Position numbers and translations under genes: made by a program. Source: CBDBZL01 sp031399025 (GTDB lineage Bacteria > Pseudomonadota > Alphaproteobacteria > Sphingomonadales > Sphingomonadaceae). Taken from it: a DNA stretch of 18,210 nt. Each line of letters opens with the position of its first letter. Position 1 is the first letter of the stretch. Positions 13,991 through 18,210 of this stretch are shown here, piece by piece. A model generated the notes under the pieces. The model ran no database searches and was not told the DNA's origin. It saw nothing but the letters and a program-made list of their open reading frames with translations. The stretch is from the NCBI GenBank assembly GCA_031399025.1, contig JANNOJ010000100.1, forward strand, positions 1-18,210, given 5' to 3'.

Positions 13991-14362
13991 ATGGATGACG
14001 ACCGGGTGCGCGCGTTCGAGCGCGAGTTGTGGATCGGCGGGTCCGAGGTCTACGAGGCGAAGGTCGCGCGTGACTGCGTGATGGCGCTGCCGGCCAGGCC
14101 GTTCCTGTTCGACGGGCCGGCCGCGACCACAGCGGTCAAGGCCACCGCGCGCTGGGAGGAGGTGGAGTTCGCCGATCCGCGGATCGCGCGACCCGAAGAG
14201 GGGCTCATCGTCTTCGCCTATCGCGCCAAGGCTCGCCGCGCGGGCGAAGTCTACCATGCGCTGTGCACCAGCACGCTGCTCCGGCTGGCGCACGAGGAAT
14301 GGGTGGTTGTCCAGCACCAGCAGACGCCGCTGGGCGTGCTGGTCGCCGATCCCGACGCCTGA
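13991..14362 (+). CDS. DUF4440/NTF2-like domain protein
   Basis: 123 residues. The start is ATG 13991 with CAAGGAG 8 bases upstream; a frame open from 13901 is longer but lacks any such signal. The sequence MDDDRVRAFERELWIGGSEVYEAKV, then ALPARPFLFDG, ARWEEVEFADPRIARPEEGLIVFAYRAKARR, ALCTSTLLRLAHEEWVVVQHQQTPL is typical of DUF4440 (SnoaL/NTF2-like cone fold) proteins, which are small cytoplasmic proteins of mostly unknown ligand. It runs convergent with the DUF2171 gene; a strong hairpin lies between them. Confidence 0.8.
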   Translation: MDDDRVRAFERELWIGGSEVYEAKVARDCVMALPARPFLFDGPAATTAVKATARWEEVEFADPRIARPEEGLIVFAYRAKARRAGEVYHALCTSTLLRLAHEEWVVVQHQQTPLGVLVADPDA

Positions 14363-14372
14363 CCCGGGCATG

Positions 14373-14405
14373 CGAGCCCCTCCTGCCCGGGGCGGGAGGG
14401 GCTCG
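14373..14405. terminator. Long hairpin between convergent genes, probable terminator
   Basis: CGAGCCCCTCC (14373-14383) pairs perfectly with GGAGGGGCTCG (14395-14405), and the stem can extend inward to a 3-base loop. It lies between the stop of the DUF4440 gene (14362) and the stop of the DUF2171 gene (14429), so it could serve both directions. No T-run follows on either side, so it is less certain than the amt terminator. Confidence 0.55.
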
Positions 14406-14428
14406 GGTGCTTGCGGCTGAAGCAGGCG

Positions 14429-14695
14429 CTACTCGCTCTCTTCCTCCTCGAACAGCACCGCATTGGCAGCGGTGGCGCTCAGGCGCACCTGGTCGCCTTC
14501 CACTTCGGCCACCAGGCCGAGCGAAATGTAGTGATGGTGGCCCGAATGCGCGCCTTCGGCCCCTTCGATCTCGGCGCCCGAATCCTTCTTGGTAAGCTTG
14601 ATGCGCCCGCCTTCGAGCTTGTCCACGGTGCCGACGTGGACGCCATCGGCGCCGATTATCTCCATGTGCTCGCGGATCATGCTGGCATCGCTCAT
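14429..14695 (-). CDS. DUF2171 domain protein
   Basis: 88 residues: MIREHMEIIGADGVHVGTVDKLEG, then IKLTKKDSG, a Gly/His patch (AHSGHHHYI) and LVAEVEGDQVRLSATAANA. This matches the DUF2171 family (PRC-barrel-like small protein) common in Sphingomonadales; function unknown. The tail is acidic (FEEEESE). ATG at 14695 has GGAGAG about 7 bases upstream. It is convergent with the DUF4440 gene and divergent from the gene at 14854. Confidence 0.82.
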   Translation of the reverse strand: MSDASMIREHMEIIGADGVHVGTVDKLEGGRIKLTKKDSGAEIEGAEGAHSGHHHYISLGLVAEVEGDQVRLSATAANAVLFEEEESE

Positions 14696-14813
14696 CGTTC
14701 ACTCTCCATCGGGGGTGCTGTCCGCCCTACAATGCACGAACCGGCGTTTGGATGCATGGCAATGGCCGGCCGGCTGCCGCACCGCTGCCGGCCGCGCCTG
14801 GCCGGTCACGGCA

Positions 14814-14832
14814 TTTACATGCCTTTAACCAT
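14814..14832 (+). promoter_or_regulatory. CtrA-type site TTTA-N7-TTAACCAT
   Basis: TTTA-CATGCCT-TTAACCAT matches the CtrA consensus TTAA-N7-TTAAC with one mismatch and contains the full half-site TTAACCAT (14825-14832). It ends 21 bases before the ATG at 14854. CtrA is the cell-cycle master regulator of alphaproteobacteria; in Sphingomonadales it also acts on motility and other genes. A chance match cannot be excluded. Confidence 0.45.
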
Positions 14833-14853
14833 CGCTGGTGCAGGATAGCATTC

Positions 14854-15168
14854 ATGGACCAGCCCTTGCAGCAGGCGGCGGCGCATAACGGCCTCGGTGA
14901 TCCCAGGCCCTCGCGCTATGCGTTCATCCACCTGGGGCACCTGGCCTGGCTGGTGGTCGGCGCCTGGCTCTACCTGCGGTCGATCTGGCCCTCGACCTGT
15001 GTGCCCGGCGACCTTATCGAGCTGTACACCTGCTCCTCCCGCCTACCCGAGAGCGGCCGTTTGAGCGAAGGCCTCCTGCTCACCTGGCTGTGGGCGACGC
15101 CGCTGCTGGTGGGATTAGCCGCCGGTCGACGCCTCACTCATCGTCCCGAGAAGGAGGCGCCACCCTAG
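14854..15168 (+). CDS. Small two-helix membrane protein, function unknown (paralogue of the 13517 gene)
   Basis: 104 residues, ATG 14854 with AGGA about 8 bases upstream. Hydrophobic segments at about 24-44 (FIHLGHLAWLVVGAWLYLRS) and 73-90 (LLLTWLWATPLLVGLAAG), with a charged C-terminal tail (RRLTHRPEKE). The loop has W45-P46-S-T-C49 and C60, and the second helix L79-W80-A81-T82-P83. This order of motifs matches the gene at 13517, so both probably belong to one uncharacterised family. A CtrA-like site lies just upstream. It ends 18 bases before the convergent Ser-Gln-rich gene. Confidence 0.65.
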   Translation: MDQPLQQAAAHNGLGDPRPSRYAFIHLGHLAWLVVGAWLYLRSIWPSTCVPGDLIELYTCSSRLPESGRLSEGLLLTWLWATPLLVGLAAGRRLTHRPEKEAPP

Positions 15169-15186
15169 TTGCCGGCGGGGGGAGGC

Positions 15187-15918
15187 TCAGCGGCGGGCGT
15201 ATTCCTCCGCTTCCGCCTTGCCACTCTCGCCGTAATTGGGGCTGTCGCCGTCGGCAGCCATGGTATGCTCGTGATCGCTCGGATCGGGCGCGTCGGCCAG
15301 GTCTTCCTCGCCATCGGCGCCGGGGCCGGTGCCCAAGCCGAGGATGCCGTCGTCCTGTAACGCGGCCTGGAGGCGGATGCGTCGCTCCGCCTCGACATCG
15401 GGCTGGGGCATGTTCTGCGGCTGGTGGAGTGCTCGCGTGTCGCTCCACGCTCCAGCTACGGGTCGCCGATCGGGCGGGGCCGCCGGCGGGTACTGCCTGC
15501 CGGCGGCCGCCCCGCCGGCGGCGAGGGGTCCGAGGGTAGGCGCCTCGATGGCTCTCGCCTGCGGCACCGCGCGAGGCGATCCGGCGAGTGCCGGTCGTTG
15601 GTCGGCCGCAAATCGGGCCTGCGGCTGCTCCTCGCGGATCGGGGAGCGCGCCTGCGACTGGGGTTGAGCTTGGGACTGGGATTGCGACTGCGATGGCGAT
15701 CGGGATTGGGATTGGGATTGGGATTGCGATTGTGACTGACGGGCCTTCTGCTGCGGTTCTTCGAGGCGTTCGGCCGTGGCGGGAGGCGGAGCGGGGGCTG
15801 CGCTGCGCGCCCTGCGGCGAGCTTGGTCTTCGCGCGGGCCGGTACGCGGGGGCTCGCCCGGCGCGGAATTATCGCTCAGGGTCACATTGCGCGAGTCGTC
15901 GGGTTCGTATTCGCCCAT
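15187..15918 (-). CDS. Disordered Ser-Gln-repeat protein, function unknown
   Basis: 243 residues. ATG 15918 has AGGAGG 7 bases upstream, strong evidence for translation. The N-terminus MGEYEPDDSRNVTLSDNSAPGEPPRTGPRED resembles short hypothetical proteins of Sphingomonadales. Residues 61-92 are a run of alternating Ser/Gln with a few Arg/Pro/Ala. Much of the rest is rich in Ala, Pro, Gly and charged residues; no globular domain or membrane segment is seen. The C-terminus (about 165-243) is acidic (GADGEEDLADAPDPSDHEH). It is divergent from nrdB, sharing a 211-base upstream region. Function unknown; intrinsic disorder is inferred. Confidence 0.7.
   Translation of the reverse strand: MGEYEPDDSRNVTLSDNSAPGEPPRTGPREDQARRRARSAAPAPPPATAERLEEPQQKARQSQSQSQSQSQSRSPSQSQSQSQAQPQSQARSPIREEQPQARFAADQRPALAGSPRAVPQARAIEAPTLGPLAAGGAAAGRQYPPAAPPDRRPVAGAWSDTRALHQPQNMPQPDVEAERRIRLQAALQDDGILGLGTGPGADGEEDLADAPDPSDHEHTMAADGDSPNYGESGKAEAEEYARR
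15643..15738. repeat. Imperfect hexanucleotide tandem repeat (Ser-Gln codons)
   Basis: On the plus strand the DNA is made of 6-base units such as GGGATT, GCGATT and GCGACT, in register with Ser-Gln codon pairs of the minus-strand gene. Because units are 6 bases, gain or loss would keep the reading frame, so length variation between strains is likely. Confidence 0.8.
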
Positions 15919-16129
15919 CTCGGGCCTCCTCTCGAAAGCGTGGTCGCTGGCTCAACGAGAGGTGCGGTGCTCCTGTTCCGGGACGGTTGCCGCCGGGCGC
16001 CCCCCGGACGGCCCGCGGCTGGCCCGGGTTCCGGCTTTATCCCCGCCAAATCGGGCGCGATCGGCTTCGGATCCGGCGGCGCAGGCCCTATATACGTCGG
16101 CCCACGAATGCCGCCGGAGTGCCCGTCTG
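15919..16129. promoter_or_regulatory. Divergent promoter region of nrdB and the Ser-Gln protein
   Basis: Between two divergent starts. Toward nrdB, TATATA (16089-16094) may be a -10 hexamer, with a weak TTCGGA (16066-16071) 17 bases upstream. GCCCTATATACGTCGG at 16086-16101 partly resembles an NrdR box (CnC-TATATA core) but its right half is poor. No second box at 31 bp was found. Confidence 0.35.
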
Positions 16130-17191
16130 ATGTCCCTGCTCGAAGCCCGCAAGACCTACAAGCCGTTCGAATATCCGTGGGCCTACGAGTTCTGGAAGCG
16201 CCAGCAGCAGGTTCACTGGCTGCCCGAGGAGGTGCCGCTGGGCGAGGATTGCCGCGACTGGGCGCAGAAGCTGTCCGAGCACGAGCGCAACCTGCTCACC
16301 CAGATCTTCCGCTTCTTCACCCAGGCCGACATCGAGGTGCAGGATTGCTACCACGAGAAGTACGGCCGCATCTTCAAGCCGGTGGAAGTGAAGATGATGC
16401 TGGCGGCGTTCTCCAACATGGAGACGGTGCACATCGCGGCCTATTCGCACCTGCTCGACACCATCGGCATGCCCGAAAGCGAATACGGCATGTTCCTCGA
16501 ATACGAGGAGATGAAGGCCAAGCACGATTACTTGCAGCAGTTCGGGGTGGACAGCGACGAGGACATCGCCCGCACGCTGGCCATGTTCGGCGGCTTCACC
16601 GAGGGGCTGCAGCTGTTCGCCAGCTTCGCGATGCTGATGAACTTTCCGCGCTTCAACAAGATGAAGGGCATGGGGCAGATCGTCAGCTGGTCGGTGCGCG
16701 ACGAGAGCCTGCATTGCGAGGGCATCACCCGGCTGTTCCACGCCTTCACCCAGGAGCGCGGCTGCCTCACCAAGGCGGTGCGCGAGGACATCATCGACAT
16801 GTGCCAGAAGACGGTGCGGCTCGAGGACGCGTTCATCGACCTCGCCTTCGAGCAGGGCCCGGTGCAGGGGATGACCGCCAAGGACATCAAGAAGTACATC
16901 CGCTACATCGCCGACTGGCGGCTGGGGCAGCTGGGCTTCCAGCCGCTCTACCTGATCGAGGAGCACCCCCTCCCCTGGCTCGCGCCGCTCCTGAACGGGG
17001 TGGAGCACGCCAACTTCTTCGAGACCCGCGCGACCGAATATTCCAAGGCGGCGACACGGGGGAACTGGAACGACGTGTGGTCCAACTTCGACCAGCGCCG
17101 CCGGGCGAAGGCGGCGAACGAGGAGGACAGCGCGGTTGCCGAGGAGGCGCCGGGGTTGTTCGGGGATGTTGGGAGTGTGGCGGCGGAGTAG
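16130..17191 (+). CDS. nrdB: Class Ia ribonucleotide reductase small subunit (NrdB)
   Basis: 353-residue beta subunit that generates the tyrosyl radical passed to NrdA. Di-metal ligands fall at D67, E98, H101, E158, E192 and H195 (motifs QADIEV, ETVHIAAY, TEGLQLF, RDESLH), and the radical tyrosine is Y105, exactly E-x2-H-x3-Y as in the class Ia pattern. This makes Fe-Fe with a Tyr radical the likely cofactor. ATG 16130 has GGAG 10 bases upstream; the N-terminus MSLLEARKTYKPFEYPWAYEFW fits the family. The C-terminus (EEAPGLFGDVGSVAAE) is the region that docks on NrdA. It is separated from nrdA by five genes, two of them on the other strand. Confidence 0.96.
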   Translation: MSLLEARKTYKPFEYPWAYEFWKRQQQVHWLPEEVPLGEDCRDWAQKLSEHERNLLTQIFRFFTQADIEVQDCYHEKYGRIFKPVEVKMMLAAFSNMETVHIAAYSHLLDTIGMPESEYGMFLEYEEMKAKHDYLQQFGVDSDEDIARTLAMFGGFTEGLQLFASFAMLMNFPRFNKMKGMGQIVSWSVRDESLHCEGITRLFHAFTQERGCLTKAVREDIIDMCQKTVRLEDAFIDLAFEQGPVQGMTAKDIKKYIRYIADWRLGQLGFQPLYLIEEHPLPWLAPLLNGVEHANFFETRATEYSKAATRGNWNDVWSNFDQRRRAKAANEEDSAVAEEAPGLFGDVGSVAAE

Positions 17192-17196
17192 TTAAC

Positions 17197-18072
17197 GTGG
17201 CCAGTGAAATTAACCGGTGCATGATGCGGTTCCGCGATCGAGCCGAGAGAATCGAGCGCGATCAAATTATAGATACGTTTGTGGAAGTGGGGCCGCTACT
17301 TAGCCTTCTCGAGTCCGAGAACAATCAGCTTGTATATGGGCGTCGGGGTGTTGGCAAGACGCACGCGCTTTTATACTTGGCTGACAGGCGAAAAACAGCG
17401 GGCGATCACGTTATCTATGTTGATTGCCGCAATTTGGGATCGAACACCTCGGTTTACTCCGACCCACGTTTAGGACAACCAGAGAGAGCAACCAGAATGT
17501 TGGTTGATGTGTGTCTACGGATGCACGAAGCTTTGCTTGAAACGGTTACCGATCCAGCAAAGGACTTTGATTACTCAAAGTCTGTTCCCGTGCTAGATGA
17601 AATTGCGGATTCATTAAACAGGTTCAAAATAGTTGGAAGGATTGAAGCCGCAGTTTCTTCCCAAACCAGCCATAGCGCTAACTTGGCAATGGACGTCCAA
17701 CTAAAAAGCGGTCGGGCAGGAATCGGCTTTTCGTCCAAGCAAGACGAGCACATTCAGGACGGATCAACCGAAAAACGGGAAGGCAATGAGATAGAATGGA
17801 TTGACTTTGGCAATATCTCTAACGTTTTCGATTGCCTATTTAGCGTATTAGATAGGAAACGTATTTGGATCATTATAGATGAATGGAGCGCAATCCCAAT
17901 TGATCTTCAACCATTTCTTGCTGATCTTGTTCGAAGAACTATTTTCCCATTCAACGGATACACGGTTAAAGTGGGAGCTATTGAGCATAGGTCAAAATTT
18001 ATCGAACGGTCGAGCACAACCGATTATGTAGGTCTGGAGGTCGGGTCAGATATTACCCCGGCGATTGATCTA
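17197..18072 (+). pseudogene. P-loop ATPase, 3' end lost to IS630-type insertion
   Basis: GTG 17197 is preceded by GGAG at 8 bases, lying in the last codons of nrdB, and begins 5 bases after the nrdB stop. Walker A is G48-RRGVG-K54-T55, and a Walker B-like strand RIWIIIDEWSAIP carries D228-E229. Residues after it (TVKVGAIEHRSKF) look like an AAA-type sensor/arginine region. Native coding stops after 292 codons (...SDITPAIDL); the open frame then picks up two codons and a TGA from an inserted element (end 18081). From memory of similar proteins I expect a longer C-terminal part. The gene is clearly more AT-rich than its neighbours, a sign of horizontal transfer. It could belong to a phage-defence or other accessory ATPase family, but the sequence does not prove it. 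Confidence 0.7.
18071..18072. other. TA target dinucleotide at the IS junction
   Basis: Composition and coding break right after GATCTA. IS630-family elements insert at TA and duplicate it; TA at 18071-18072 fits. The other copy would lie at the far end of the element, outside the window. Confidence 0.55.
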
Positions 18073-18210
18073 GTGGACTGATCGGGACGGACGAGTCCGT
18101 GCGAGGATTCCGCACGCCGCGCTGCTGTGCGACGATGCGGGATGCGCAGCGGGATCAGCATCGTCGTCACGGCTTCGGACAGGGCTCGGCTTAAGGCGCT
18201 CGTCGCCGCC
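18073..18210 (+). mobile_element. IS630-family insertion sequence, left end (truncated by window)
   Basis: The DNA switches from AT-rich to GC-rich right after a TA. The first bases (GTGGACTGATCGGGACGG) should be the left inverted repeat, and a palindrome ACGGAC-GA-GTCCGT follows at 18087-18100. A transposase start is seen 69 bases in. The right end is not in the window, so the terminal repeat and size cannot be verified. Confidence 0.65.
18142..18210 (+). CDS. IS630-family transposase, N-terminus only
   Basis: ATG 18142 opens 23 codons that run off the window: MRSGISIVVTASDRARL, then KALVAA. This matches the N-terminus of IS630-type transposases (M-R-x-G-I-S-I-x-V-x-x-x-D-R-x-R-L), recognised from family knowledge. 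The catalytic DDE domain lies outside, so activity cannot be judged. No strong ribosome binding site is seen. Confidence 0.7.
   Translation, partial: MRSGISIVVTASDRARLKALVAA

Noticed and set aside
15823..17196. 752-codon plus-strand frame treated as one protein ending in the ATPase
   Set aside because: The first part is nrdB and its upstream region in a wrong frame; only the stretch from GTG 17197 has a ribosome binding site and recognisable motifs.

Overview
The window looks like chromosomal DNA from a GC-rich alphaproteobacterium, most likely Sphingomonadales. The reasons are the PII/Amt, RpmI/RplT, PheS/PheT and NrdA/NrdB sequences, the DUF2171-type and 'EYEPDDSRNVTL' small proteins, alphaproteobacterial LexA-type and CtrA-type sites, and GTG/TTG starts. 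No taxonomic search was possible, so this is inference.

Layout. Positions 1-915 (minus) hold an OmpA-family outer-membrane protein with a 24-proline linker; its C-terminus lies outside the window. Positions 1333-3167 (minus) hold a nitrogen module, glnK followed by amt. It has a near-perfect sigma-54 promoter in front of glnK and an intrinsic terminator behind amt. Positions 3320-10487 (minus) are a housekeeping run: rpmI-rplT, then pheS-pheT (GTGA overlap), prfC, a PPOX-type flavoprotein and an EEP-superfamily hydrolase, all closely spaced. Positions 10801-11004 (minus) encode a small membrane protein.

Positions 11295-17191 (mainly plus) are a ribonucleotide reductase locus. nrdA has two NrdR-box-like dyads spaced 31 bp apart and a GAAC-N7-GAAC LexA-type site in front. 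nrdB lies about 2.6 kb downstream. The interval holds two small two-helix membrane proteins that look paralogous (shared W-P-x2-C, a second Cys, and L-W-A-x-P), a DUF4440/NTF2-like protein, a DUF2171 protein and a Ser-Gln-repeat protein.

The right end is accessory DNA. Starting 5 bp after nrdB, base composition becomes visibly more AT-rich. An unrecognised P-loop ATPase gene begins there and is cut off after 292 codons by what looks like the left end of an IS630-family element inserted at a TA dinucleotide. The IS transposase starts at 18142 and runs off the window.

The most interesting points are the interrupted ATPase, the paralogous small membrane proteins inside the RNR locus, and the stacked regulatory signals at nrdA (NrdR plus SOS) and glnK (sigma-54 plus a CtrA-like half site). 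I found no CRISPR array, tRNA or rRNA, and no complete undescribed system.
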